Below, piece after piece: positions 11,606 through 24,606 of a stretch of 64,000 nt of DNA. Source of the stretch: Diadema setosum (taxonomy: Eukaryota > Echinodermata > Echinoidea > Diadematoida > Diadematidae); NCBI GenBank assembly GCA_033980235.1, contig CM067079.1:26430658-26494657 (forward strand), read 5' to 3'. Every line of letters starts with the position of its first letter. Within the stretch, counting starts at the first letter, position 1. Below the pieces are notes generated by a model that saw only the letters and a list, made by a program, of their open reading frames with translations, searched no databases and was not told where the DNA came from. The position numbers and the translations under genes are program-made.

Positions 11606-13089
11606 GGGGCGGGGCAAATGCCCCTTTGCCCCCCCCCCCCCCCCCCGAGATAGATTTGACGCCCCTGATATTCCCTGGGAATGCCCATAGATGTATCCTG
11701 ACTGAGTAATCAGTCACTGTCGTTTCTCAGGAATGATTCAGGAAATGGAGGGGGTTCAATTATGACGATATAGTTTTTGTTATTGTTTGTTTGTTTTCGT
11801 ACATATTTTGCAGATGGTCCCCAGTTACTCGCGTCATAGCATGTTTACATGTAGGCCTATACTATTTGACGTTGTCAACGTCTGAGCCATACCTTACAGT
11901 GACTGTATGTCGATGTTACTTTCTTCGCGAGCGAGCGAAGCGAGCGAGCGCTTGAGAAAATTATGTATACATTTTCCTTGTAGAATACTGTTCAGCTATG
12001 TTACCTGTCAGAAGGCAGGCGTACAAACGTCATGCAATAATTATGTCAAAATTGTTACAATCACATTTCTGCTTCCTCCATTTTTTTCCTCAAAATTCAG
12101 GGGGGGATGATTGTACAGGCCATCCCCCCCTCCTCCATTTCAGGGGGGGATATATCCCCCCCATCCCCCCCGGGATTTACGCCCATGGACAACTTATGCT
12201 TTTACCCACCATGTCCCTCTCGACCCAGGTGTATAAGGAGGTACCTGACAACAATAGGGTAATGATAATGGCAGGGCCCTCTGGTAGAGCAGTGGCAACA
12301 CTAGAGAGGCTACAATACCTTGGATAAATGAGACCTTATTATTATCCTTTTAATTAACTGCATTTAAGAATCCGCGATATTTCCACCCACCTATATATGC
12401 ACTTATAGAGTAAAATCACGCCATCAAAATGACAAAAAGTTCCCTCAAAACAATGATGATGGCGATGATGTCAGTACCTCATAGATTTAAGGTTGTTTTC
12501 AAGACGAAAATATTGTTAAAGTCATCTTGTTGGTTGATAATTCAGCAAATGCAATCTAGCCCACTCGCCTTTTACGTCAATTTTATGATAAGACTATAGT
12601 AAGTTTCTCGGAGTCATCTTGATTTCATGTAAAAATAATAGGAATTTAAAGAAAATTTGGAAGACTTTATGGTGTGAACACTTATCAACACCGCTGCTAA
12701 TTTGAGTATACAGTTATGACTGATATCACACAGGTCCATTAAAATATTGCGGTCTCATTAGGTCCGATTTTGGTGAAACCGCTATGTCATTCTGCTCGTC
12801 TGAATCTACATCTATTTGTCAAAGCTAACTGGAACATGGTATGGATTTGTGCGTCTATCTTTAATAACACATGCACACATTTCAAGATCTGAGGCAGTGT
12901 CAGCCTCTTGACAAGACTTCTTGGCTAGGTTTTCTTTTTAACACCTTAAACGAAAATGTAAAAATGGAACGAATTGACATTCGGCCGAAAGGTGCTGAGT
13001 TTCGTATGCTTGTCATAATCTTATGACAGCTATCAGCTTAGCGACTTATTGTTATCATTATTATTAGAAAAAAATTGTATGGCGCAGCT
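11606..13089. other. Intergenic, SINE-like fragment and a stray GCGAGC block
   Basis: It contains poly-C/G runs, an isolated copy of the satellite GCGAGC block near 11928-11950, and a segment at about 12230-12350 (ggcagggccctctggtagag and a downstream ttattattat tail) that resembles a SINE body or tail. No gene is seen. Confidence 0.45.
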
Positions 13090-13370
13090 ACTATAATTAT
13101 AAATATACTATACTGGGCGTTGACATATCACAGCGCTCCTAACATTGTTACTGATTAGACACACAAAAAATAAGTAACAAATTAATCAAAGGCTTCTGAA
13201 AATGGTAAGTCTTCAACAAAGATTTGAAGACAGCAAGTGATGGAGTCTTCCTCATTTTCTCTGATATTTTTTTTTTCCAAAGTTTTGGAGCAGCACAACT
13301 GAAGGCACAATCCCCCAAAGTTACTTTTGTTTTTAAGTGAGTTAGCTTTAGCATTCATTAGCGTTTAGAT
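13090..13370 (-). mobile_element. Non-LTR retrotransposon (LINE) 3' remnant
   Basis: On the minus strand an open frame at 13148-13354 contains TLGDCAFSCAAPKLW and then PSLAVFKSLLKTYHFQK. That matches the conserved segment after the reverse transcriptase of CR1/L2/Jockey-type LINEs (usually GDRSFS..APRLWNSLP..FKS.LKTYLF). It is truncated, with no RT domain, so it is a dead 5'-truncated copy. Confidence 0.65.
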
Positions 13371-16054
13371 ATGAAAGTGTTGACGTATAAAGCAAAGGGT
13401 TGACGTATATCAAAGCAAAGTGATTCAGCAGAAATTTAGTGCATTGTTTTAAACTGGATGGAGTTGAAATGGGCTTGGTGGGTAAAGATATTACATCTTG
13501 AGTCAGAAGACACCATGATACGGGTATGCAACTCATACCTATAGCCCTAACTCGGTGATATGAAATAGAAATGTGACCGTCTTATAAAATCGATGACCTT
13601 AAAGGGTGCTCATCCGTGATTGGCTGCTAAAACAACTACAAAAATGCAGGGTCTTTTTTTTATCTTTTTATCAAAGCTGTGCATAATTTGACCCTTTTTT
13701 CGACAAGTTTGTTAATTTAGAGATCAGCGGTTGCGATCTCAGGAAATTTTTCATTTGTTTAGTGGGAGACAAATTGAAGAAATTTACACCTTAAATTTTT
13801 ATTATTGCTGTCTTGTAAAACTATCCTCGACAAATGGGCCTATGGGTGCTATTACTGGTTGCTGTTTTTTTTTTTACCAGCTATAATGTTCTCTTGCTTT
13901 AGACTATTTCGTGATTGTTTACATTATATTTGTTAACGACGTTGTTGTTTGATATATATAAGATTCAATTTCATTTCATTTTTTATTTATCATAACATTC
14001 TGTTTTCTTCTTCTCCACATTGTTTGGGCTACCAACCACGCCCGTAATAAAAATTCAGACACATTTAAAGTGTTATTGTACATGGCGATTTCTCCTGCTG
14101 GTTGATAGTCTCGTGTGGGATTGTAATTGATATTTTGGCTTAGATTACTTGGCTTTGCCGATGTTAACATCGCGTTGAAACAGTATCACTTTACTCTTCA
14201 CTTGTATTACCAAGGTAATGGGGCTACAGCGTTCTGAGGTATGACTTCTATACACTGCGTTTGAAAAGAATGACAACTGTGTTTGTAATCTGAATTACTG
14301 TACACGATATTGATTTGAGTCTGAATTGAGAGTTTGAGTTATGAGTGTGGGCTAAGTTTGAGTGTAATAAAGCATTTGCTTACTTCTCCTCCTCCTCCTC
14401 CTCCTCTTTCTTCTTCTTCTTCTTCTTTTTTGTTTGTTTGTTGTTGAATCAAATTATATTATAGCTTTCATGAATACAAATTGATGCGTAACATTCATGA
14501 AACGCTGAAGAAAATTCATAAATGAAGATCACAATTATAAACATGACAAATAACAATGGTTTGCCCAGAGGAGTCATAAGCCCATTCTACTGTTCCGTTC
14601 TACATCCTGCTTGGGGGTTCACATTCCCAGACAATCACAAAGTTGGCACAGTACTTCTTCTCACTTCTATTTTGCATCCCTTTCTGTCCCTTTCTAAATC
14701 CCATTTTCAGGGCAACTCTCAATACTATTCCAAACACCATTCCAACAACGCAATTACCAATACTATTCCAAATACCATTCCAAATATGCCACGTTCAGTC
14801 ACAGCTTAAATACTGTCCTCACTATAACACCAGTAGTATGTTTCTCCAATGAAAATTCTGAATGGTGCATTCTCATATGCATCAGTTTCTGTCCCAACCT
14901 CAATGCAATTTTCAATCAAGCTTATTACCGTTTTGAATATATTGTCACTCCAAATGTATATCCCAATTCTAGTTTCATTCATGAACCTACATCAATCTCA
15001 TTTCCATTCCAAATTCCAAAGTTCAGCCCCATTTCCGTTTAACTTACGGGCTAAAGAGTGTAGACCCTATAGAACAATCGTTTTACACATTAAATAAACA
15101 GCATGAAATCTCAATCCAAGAAGTCAGATTACTCAAATCGCTAAAGAGAAACGTCATCATAAACGTCGTAGATGAATTCCAACATTTCAGATATAATTTG
15201 TTATCGCAAATCACCACACATACAAACACATACCTTTACATGTTTATGTATACATCTGCTCACACATTTATGTATACACACAAACTCACATCCAAAAATT
15301 ATCAATAATGAATAGCAGGAACCTTGTGTAATTTTTTCCCCCTTCCCGGCTTTTGTTTTATGTTTTTATTTTTGTTTTTTTGTTTTTTTGTACAGCGCTG
15401 AAGTGCTTATGTTTACCGAAAAATAAAGCGAAACTTGATCAGGGTCTTTTCAAATATGCCGGTACTTGACGTGTTGTAGACGAGGGAGAAGTGGGAAATT
15501 TGACAGTCCTTAACGGCAGGATTGGCCCAGCAGAATGCTCGCAGAAATATATCGAATCCGCAAGGAAGTGAAAAATATCAGTAGGCATTGTTGTTGTTTT
15601 TTTTAATGTTCTTGTACCTATACTGTTGTTTGTGTATATGTTTAGTTTTGTCTTGTCTTTTGCAAGGATGTGTTCGTTCTTTTCAGACGTTTCAAGTTTT
15701 CTGGATATATCAAATACTCACACTTTTGAGGGTTGCAGGACAATGAGGATCTCCATGCCACGGCTCTTAGAATTGAAACTCGAAGATCAAAATCACGCGC
15801 CAACAGGCCACAGTCGAGCTGACAAATTATCTTGCTGATATTTTTTTTTTTTAATCTTGACAGTGAGTAGTTCAAGATCATGATATCATGTTGATTATTC
15901 ATATTTCATCTGCATTGTTATTCATGACTCCAGACAAACTTAGGGAATTGCCTTATAATATCTGATGGTTGCCAGTGTCGCTTTCTTCATGTTGACGAAA
16001 AATTACGACTTTAGCTGAAAGAGAAAAAGGAAAGTAGATCAAACGAAAAGAAGA
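13371..16054. other. Intergenic before second GPCR
   Basis: AT-rich with a CTC/CTT-rich tract at 14390-14430, a degenerate ATTCCAAA-type short repeat at 14715-14790, and a LINE-like 3' tail around 15345-15435 (cagcgctgaagtgc then aaataaagcg). No coding signal. The promoter of the second GPCR gene should lie in the last part, but no TATA or initiator could be identified with confidence. Confidence 0.5.
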
Positions 16055-18329
16055 ATGGCGGTGCCTTGCCATCATGCGTCACTGATTTATTGCCAAGGGC
16101 CGGAAGAGTGGCAGTCGACCGAAGCAAATGGCACAAATCACTCTCCCGTCGTCGGGGTCGACAAGGCGTTCGCAAGAGATGTCACCGTAGTCGTCATCTC
16201 TTGTTTCATCATCCTCATCGGTCTTGCGGGTAACGCCCTGGTCGTCTACGCCATCGTCACCGTGAAGAGTATGCACACCGTCTGCAACGTTTTCGTGGCG
16301 AACCTAGCGATTCGCGACATCGTCTTCCTTGGCACTTTCGGGCTGATCTCGGTCATCGCACACGGAGTACACCGACTCCAGGGAGAGGAAGCTCATAAGA
16401 ATGTCGTTGCGGTTTACGCCTTAATGGTAATTACAGCAGTGAGCTTATGATTTATTGGCCAACCAGTATATAGATTCCTCTATCATGATCATTATTCTGA
16501 AAAAATGTTACTTTCATAATGATCGTGTCTATCATCATAGGATTAGCATTATCAGGAAGGAGCATGGGATGTATGATAACGAGCGTTTCAATTCAATTCA
16601 ATTTTATTTTATTTTATTTTATTGTAGGTCTGGAAATTTGCTTGTTTGCATAAATGCATATATGTAGAACACGTCGCCACTTGCATGTAGAATGCATACA
16701 TACAGAACGCAGTTATGACACAGATATATGAAGGTGACTCTCCTCACAATAGTTAATTGATCCTTAGAGGGATGGTATAATAGTATTGACTGAGATGAAA
16801 ATTCAGCTTTTAGCTTTTTTGAGGCACTTAGAAACCACTTTACTACCAAATACTACAGGTACTTCCAAATAGTTATTTAAAGTTTACGTGTACAATACTG
16901 ACAATAGACTGGATGGTAACAAAATGAAGAGACATGTTGCTTTAACGTTATTCGGGCATAAGAAATAAACAGTGATCTGAATGAATCATGGTAAACTGTA
17001 TTGTGGAATTGGTATGCAGAAGGCTGACAATAAATAACAACTAGTTTGAATAGACGGCAGTTTCAATATTCTATGCTGTATGATGTTAATTCGGGCTTAG
17101 AGATGATGACGTCACGCTGATAATTCTTACATTACGATTAGTATTCTGCGTATGTTTTTGCAGAGTTTTCCTTGTGCCCTCAAAGTCATAAACCATTGGT
17201 GTGGTTATCGTTGTGCTGTCCCTCGAAATGGCGCCATTTCCGGCATCGAGTCGTCTGCAACTTGGTTGCCTATTATAATAGACCTTGCAATACTGCTGGC
17301 AACTATGCTGCACAGCAGGAAGTCAATGATACTTCGAGGTCGTGATCGGTAGAAAAGTTTGAGCGACGTCCGACCATGAAAATGCTAGACTACTCGATCG
17401 CAAGTATTTGTTGAAGCATCTGTGTCTGAAATACTGGTTGGTATTTCAACGTAGCTCATACATTTAAATCGTAACAATATCACTTGGGTGAAAGTCGGAC
17501 TCAGTACGTGCCGCCATGAAATTTCACTAATTTCGCATATTTACTCATTATGAAATATTCATGATATTTATCATAATACTGTCATGCTCGTAAAGTGTCC
17601 GGCACAATGTAGTTTAAAACGAAATGAGAACAATTAACAATTTTGGAAGTCTGGAAGAGTGGAAGTCTAATCAGGCAATGTCTTGACATACAACTCCTTG
17701 TATCTAAGGAGATTTTGTGGTAGATGATTATCTGGTCGTACCTGTAGACATAATTGTTCTTAATATCTCTCTTTCAATGGCATCGTTATCTCTCACAGGT
17801 AAATTCTCCTGCGATCATGGGGGACGATTCATTCTTACGATTTTGAAATTCCTCCATTCTGCCATTAATCACTTCTCCATCCATTGCGTTAAAACTGGTG
17901 TTTACAGTCGAGATGACGTTTAATATCTTTCGTTCATATAATTATGTTTCCTAGGTAACGGTAATGGTGGGTGCGGCAACGATCACAGCTCTCGTGCAAA
18001 ATCGCTATCGCTCCATCAGCCGACCGCTGAATTCGAAGGCACAAAAGAAGATAAAGCCCGCCCTCCTGATCGTAGTCTGCATATGGGTGGGTGAGTCAAT
18101 TTGTGAAGAATTTCGACCTCAAAGTATTAATTTAATTTCAGTACATGTACTTGTATTTCCTTTTTTTTATCACATACTAAAGGAAATTTACTGTGTTCGA
18201 TTTCGGCTGTAGAAATCCTGCTCACTGTAATGCTTCTGTCTTACCGAGGAGTATCTAAAATATACATCAGTACATTATATAATGTATCGATCTCTACCTA
18301 ACTATATCCCTATCTATCTATCCATCAAA

Positions 18330-18379
<50 letters not shown>

Positions 18380-19076
18380 AAATGGATCTCTATCTATTTA
18401 TATCCCTATCTTTCTATTCATCTATCCATCTGTCCATCTATCTATCTCAGTATCGCTTTTACTATGCATCGTGCATCCTGTTCTGAACACACCATCCGGA
18501 AAACTATCGTGGTTCATCGTCATCGTCGTCCTGTTCCTGGTGGCCTACGCTCTCCCGCTCATCGCCGTCATCGTGTGCTACGTCGCCATCTACTTGGCCG
18601 TGCGCCGCGGCCGACAGGTCAGCGGCGAGGGCGAACAAATCGCGCGATGGGATCTGAGGCGAAAACTGCGCATCTTGCGTATGGTGGCCTACGTATGCCT
18701 CTCGTGTTCGGTAGCCTGGGGATTCTGGTTCGGCATCAACATCTACGTCGCCTACGAGGTGGCGGCAGAGATGCCGCTCCATAAGATCGACGACTTCCTC
18801 TACGATTTCGCAGGCATCTTGGTGTGTGCGTCGAGCGCCATCAACCCGATCATCTACGGCGCCACAAACGCAAGCTTCAATCGCTGCTTCAAGAAGCTGC
18901 TCTGCGAGCGATTCGCGCCGCGCACTTTCTACCACACCGCCTCGTCGCCCGACGCGTTGGAAGAGCGGCGGGATAGCTTCTCCAGGAACGGTAGGAAAAG
19001 AATCAGGCTCAGCATGATCGAACTGGCCAACTCTGATCGACCAGACGATGGCCAGCGGTCTTCCATCATGATTTAG
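16055..19076 (+). CDS. Rhodopsin-type (class A) GPCR, complete, three exons, 377 aa
   Basis: Exons 16055-16426, 17955-18090 and 18451-19076 join in phases 0 and 1 to give 377 residues. The start ATG has a good Kozak context (A at -3, G at +4). Visible: a glycosylation site N25-G-T, TM1 with G59-N60, TM2 with NLAIRD (D88), TM3 ending N140-R141-Y142 in place of DRY, TM5 with P205 and Y213, and TM7 with N301-P-I-I-Y305, then a charged tail. TM6 lacks CWxP (C255-S-V-A258). No cysteine exists at the top of TM3 or in the very short ECL2, so the usual class A disulfide is absent. The middle exon (136 nt) and both phases match the paralogue at 254-1523. Introns hold an AT microsatellite (18333-18376) and a MITE fragment. 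The ligand is unknown; melanocortin-like loss of the disulfide is a parallel, not an assignment. Confidence 0.88.
18333..18376. repeat. (AT)n microsatellite in GPCR intron 2
   Basis: A pure AT run flanked by TATC/TCCATC tetranucleotide repeats lies just before the acceptor of exon 3. An apparent open frame that reads through it into exon 3 is not coding. Confidence 0.9.
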
Positions 19077-20165
19077 CATTTAAACAAAAATGATTATAAT
19101 GCTATCCCTCCCCCTCTTTTCTTTCTCTCTCTCCCTACGGTGCATGACTTTTCTGCACTCTCCAGGTTCACAATTTTAATTTATTTTGCGTGCTTCACGT
19201 AGACATTGTTACGAGTCTTTCCTTGTTACCAGAGTTATTATCAAATTTGTATACCTTGTAACCATTATGACGTACAGTACCACTCTTCTTATTTTCCTCT
19301 CATTTTTTTCTTCCTTTCTCTCTTCTTCTCTCATATCCCTAACTATGAAATCTGTTGAACGTGCATAATACTTTTTCTTATAATGTTTCTGTATATAATT
19401 ATGTGTAAGTTATATCTACTGGACGCTCCAGTCAAATTTTTTTACAGCTTAATGACGATCCACACAAAATATACATGATATATTCCATGTGCAAGCTATG
19501 TGCATATTTGTGTGTTATGTATGCATATTCATTTTTGTGAGTAAAATCAAATCAAATCAAATGAAAAAAAAAATCATAACTCTCCATAGATCCGCAACCG
19601 ATCGACAAAACCGGGCTGATATTCTAACAGTGCAGAACGACGTATTTGATTTAATTTCAGACAATCGGAAATTTGACAGAACTATAGCTGCTCATCTGAT
19701 ATTTTGTTGTTGGCGCTAGTTAGGTTAAGGCATATTTAGGGTGATAATGAATGTTGGATATTCCCGTTGTTATACCTGCTGGTCAACTAATGCAGGACCA
19801 CTAAAGCCATACAGCTGAGCACCGGCACACCATGGCTGACTGAAATTGGTGTCCCTGGTCACATCTGGTAATAAGTCGAGTTTGTGTTCGCGTCTATTGT
19901 ACAGTGGTCACATCTCCAGCTAATATTACATCGTGAGGTGTCAACAATTTATTTACTATACCGAAATTAGCGTCATTGTCAACTTGATGTGCACAACTTA
20001 GTTCCTATTGTTACTATTGGCAAGTGAAATCGACAATACAATTGTATTTTGTTACTACCCACAGCAAGGCAGTCATTTTATTGGTTAAAGACACAGTCAC
20101 AATGTACTGTATATTGAATAGATTAAGAAGTTATAAAGACTTTTCCACAAAATATATGTGCATAG

Positions 20166-20218
<53 letters not shown>

Positions 20219-22434
20219 TCTTTTTTGTGTGTATCATTTGGTACAGTGACGAGAGGTGGCCTATGGATATGTATTGCTTTCACAGTGGATATGTAAAAAT
20301 GTGTAAAATAAGATCATAAGGATGGTTGATGAATATAAATATTGAGTTCTCTAAACACGTCAAATTGTTGTTTCTACCCGCGGCATTTCGATATTTATTA
20401 GTCTTACATTTATATCTATCACCCTGATGTCACACCTGGGTGATTGCTCATTGGTGCCTAAACATCAGTCGCCGATTATTCATCGTTTGAGAAAGACGAC
20501 AGCCTGTCGTCGAAACTGTCACAGGTATACAACTATTGGATGTGTGTAGAAAACTCGATGTTGTTTCCAAAATCTGCAATCAAAATTTAGTTCTGCTTTC
20601 ACCGCGTCTTCATGAGTAAATAAAGAAAAAAAAATCCACTTGAAATCATATGAGCAATGCATAACGGGCGTGTAATGTTCTGCGTTTCTGTTTATTACAA
20701 AATCGTGTACATTTTAAGTTAGAGTACAGTAAATGTCATACCATCACATTGTTATGAGTACATAATACAATGTTCAAATAAGGTAAAATTTCACACAAGA
20801 TGCTAGTAGCATTTACACAAGCTTAGTGTAGCAACAGTTAGATAAACATCTCTCTTTTTTCACAGCAAATGCGTATGTGGTGTACATTGACAAAAAGAAG
20901 CTATTATGTGCACTTTGATGATTGTAGCTAATACAAAAATATTGTTGGAGGTTAATCGTTGCAAACATATCAGTAGGTCTATAATTGATTCTCAGCACAA
21001 CGTGCATACTGTTTATTCAAAATACAGACAATGATTACAGTCTGTATAAACATCATCCGGTAACATTGATTAAACTTGAATAACTATTGTTTCATGATCA
21101 AGATGGCACATATAGAAATTGTGCGTATATGAATATTGGCTTTCCATTCACCTAATGGATCAATAATGGCTTTTACCTTGATATAATACAATTTGCAGCT
21201 TTTTTTTTAATGTACATACTTTGCAGCATTCTCTTCATTAAATAACACAGGTGCAAATTCAATTTAGCAGATTTTTTATTTGTTTACGGTAATGTTTAGC
21301 CTGTTCCGGCCGCCTGTACACTTTTTTCTGCACCACTTCCGGGTAGGCAAATTTATTAATGATACCAGTTGATAGTGTCAAGAGAAAATGACTGTGGCTG
21401 TGTACGTCCTGTTTTAATAATGACGAATGAGAATTTTTTTGGTTTTCTTTCACTGTATGGAAACACTTGAGTTATATGATAGTGTATAATTATTATAAGG
21501 TGGTACAATCATTGTATATACATTCTTTCATGTTATACTTTACGCACCTAAATTTCTGTTATCAAAAAAGTGATGTTCATATCTTTTTTGTCGAAAAATG
21601 AAATAAAACATTGAATTGAAGTGAACTGTTCTCCTTGCATAAATATCAACAACATTTTAGTCCCTTGCAAATGTTACATTGTTAACAGAGTACACACTCT
21701 GGAGTTTTGTGTGAGATGTGTCTTCGTTGAATGCCGTCAGTTGTTTTATTTTGTTTTGTTTTGCATTTTTCCTATTGCGATATGTTGTTGCTTTTTTTAT
21801 TCATTGCAGGCTCCACCCATTAGGGCATTACTTTTCCTGGGTGCACGAAATTTACAGATATATAAGGGCCAACACTTTCCGGGTTGTTAAAACTTTATTA
21901 CGCACTTATTTTGGCTGCAGTGTACTGAGTCCATAAGCGGATATCTAACGTACTATAATTATCTACGATTACCAGAACAAGGCTTGAACATCTATGAAAC
22001 GGAAATGCAACAATGACAACACTGTGTTTTCATACAAATCTTATAAAGGGAGAAAATGACTCCTTCTCGGGATACTTTCTTTTTCGACACACATTCTTGT
22101 CTAACCCAACACAATACTTCTTTTCTAAAGAGTACAATTTTGCAATCTTGAAGTTTCCTTTCGGGTTTGTAGCTTCACATTATGAATGCATGAAACACGC
22201 AATGCAGTAGATTTACTCAAAAGAAGAGCCAATTGTCCTACAGCTACTCAATTGTTCGCGTTATCTGCATTAAGAATCAAGAGATCGGAAAACGTCATAT
22301 CATTCGCGTGTCAGCAAGAGGCTTCGCACCTTTGTCGTTCTTGTGCTCCAATGTTTCTCTTGTTTAATTTCTTCTCATTGCCGTTTTAGCGGCTCCGAGG
22401 GAGGGGGGATGGGGGTGGTCGACAGGTTAAAACT
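19077..22434. other. Intergenic between GPCR and C1q genes
   Basis: AT-rich. It holds a CAAAT-repeat tail near 19548-19562 that looks like a LINE 3' end, an (AT)n run at 20167-20215, and a short inverted repeat gacgacag-c-ctgtcgtc at 20495-20511. No gene is recognised. The last part up to 22434 is probably the 3' UTR of the minus-strand C1q gene. Confidence 0.5.
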
Positions 22435-24557
22435 TCACCGTCCCTTGTAGACGAGGAAGCCCGTAAACGTGCAATAGTTGAAGTCATCAGAGTGCAGGCC
22501 GTAGAGGGGAGAGGGCCCGAGTCGCAGCCAGACCCGGTCCCCGACCTCCAGGTGGAGCACCAAGCTCTGACTCTCCATGACGTTACGATCAGAGGCATCC
22601 GTGCTGATGGCTGTGGCGTAGTTGTCATTCTTCATCAGCGCAACGCCAATGAAGCGGCTGTCGTACGTCCGCAGTCTGTATACATCGAAGGATGGAAGAC
22701 GTACAATGAAAAAAACAATTATCGTGAAAAACATATTTTGTTTTTATTTTCTTTCAAATAACTCTGTTATCACTGGTGTTAGCACTGATCCTCCACAGGA
22801 TCCTGTCATTAATTAATTATTCGGTCTGTTGTGTATTTATTTCTGAGTGTCCCATATCGTACCAGTTTTGCTTTTCAGTGGACCTTCCATTTCCATTCCC
22901 ATCCTTATCTCATATGTACTATGCATTGTATATATATTTATTGTTTTGTATTGTTACTCATTATCACATGCATTTTGTTAATCTACGTTTCCGTAATTAT
23001 TACACTGCTGATACATTGTTTATAATTTTCTATGTTTATTCGATGGAAATGAAAATAAATTTGAACTTTGAACTATCCTTATCCCCTGACATTGCCAGTT
23101 ACTTGTTTGTTGTTGTTGCTGTTGCTCTTGCTGCTGCTGTTGTTGTTGTTGTTGCTGTTGTTGTTGTTGTTGTTGTTGTATTACATCAACCCTCCACATA
23201 TTTTTTTTTGTTCAAAGTTCAGCGTTTAACAAGTAGTACTGAGATATCGTTATTGATTTAATACTTGATTAACCGTCAGATCGCGGAACCAATGATTCTG
23301 TAATGGCTATTAACATGTCGGCTTAGCTCACAGATTCGTAAATTTCGAATCGCTATTTATCCTTCCATAATTATCTTCACCCGTCTTCCTTTTTTTTTCT
23401 TCGTTTTCTTCCTCTCCTTCTATTTCTTCTTCTGTACCTTCTCCTTCATTTTCTCTCCTTCCTTTTGCTCCTCCTCTTCATCATCCTTCCCCTTCCTAGG
23501 CTGTTTACTTCTATTTGCTTTGTCTATCACCTTAATAACACAGAATATAGCGCTATTTTGAACTGACATGCACGCTCCGTGTTTGACGCAGTAATATTTG
23601 CGCCCCCTTCAAATTTCCCACAATTTGTTCAAAAGTGCAAACGGGTAATACCAAAGATTACGCTTAGCAATAAATCCCTCCACTTTTCTTGCTAGTGACA
23701 AAATGATTGTGTTGACATCATTTTTAGTTTGTTCGTGTGTAGTTGGGTCTTTTTTTTTTTGGGGGGGGGGGTAAAATTATAGCGCAGATCTACAAAATCG
23801 TAAATAAAAAAGAAGACCAAAAGAAAAGAAAGACGTAATCTTGGTACTCACGTTACTGTGAAGAAGTAGTAGCCGGTGATTCCCGCGACGAACGTATTCG
23901 ACGTTTCGTTCCAGTGATTGCCCTTGTTGACGAAGACGTGGTCGAACGCGATATGTTTGGCTGCGCTGGAGCCGTGCATCGACCTCCTGATGGCGACTGA
24001 GAAGACGGACTTGCGAGCACCTTATCGAAACATAGAAAGGTAATCGTTTTACAATTTATCATTTTTCCCCACTTCTAGCCAAAGCATCACAACAACACCT
24101 CCATGACGTGCCATTCTACTTCTAAATAGCACTCCCCAGCACCCGCCTCTCTTTCAGTACTAAAAATTTGGAACAACACAACAGCAAATTTACTTGCTTT
24201 GTTTTGGGGCAAAATCGGGATCGCGATATCGATCATGTTGATAGAGACAAAAAGACAAAGAGACAAAAAGACAAAGACAAGCAGAGACAAAGAGAGTAAA
24301 TGGACTGAGAAGGAGGCATTTGCGTTTGTGTGTGTATGGGGGGGGGGGGGGAATCATTATCTAACCAATGGAAGTGACTGTTCAGGCATGTTGGGGTCTC
24401 GTCTAAGGGCTTATAATCTGGCGGGATTTTACGTTTTAGCAGTTTTGCAAACTTAATTTGGTTCCTGGTAAAGTGCGCATTTTCTGCAATTTTGTATAGT
24501 TTTTACTATCCATATTAGGTTTCTTGTCTCCCCCCCCCCCCCCCTTACCGCTACCAA

Positions 24558-24606
<49 letters not shown>

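Noticed and set aside
18282..18450. Apparent N-terminal extension rich in Ile-Tyr before GPCR exon 3
   Set aside because: It translates an AT microsatellite in the intron; the acceptor at 18449-18450 fits the phase of exon 2.
18504..19079. 191-codon minus-strand frame
   Set aside because: It is antisense shadow of GPCR exon 3.
20495..20511. Possible ribozyme or Penelope-type element around a gacgacag/ctgtcgtc hairpin
   Set aside because: No hammerhead core (CTGATGA plus GAAA in correct spacing) and no associated reverse transcriptase.
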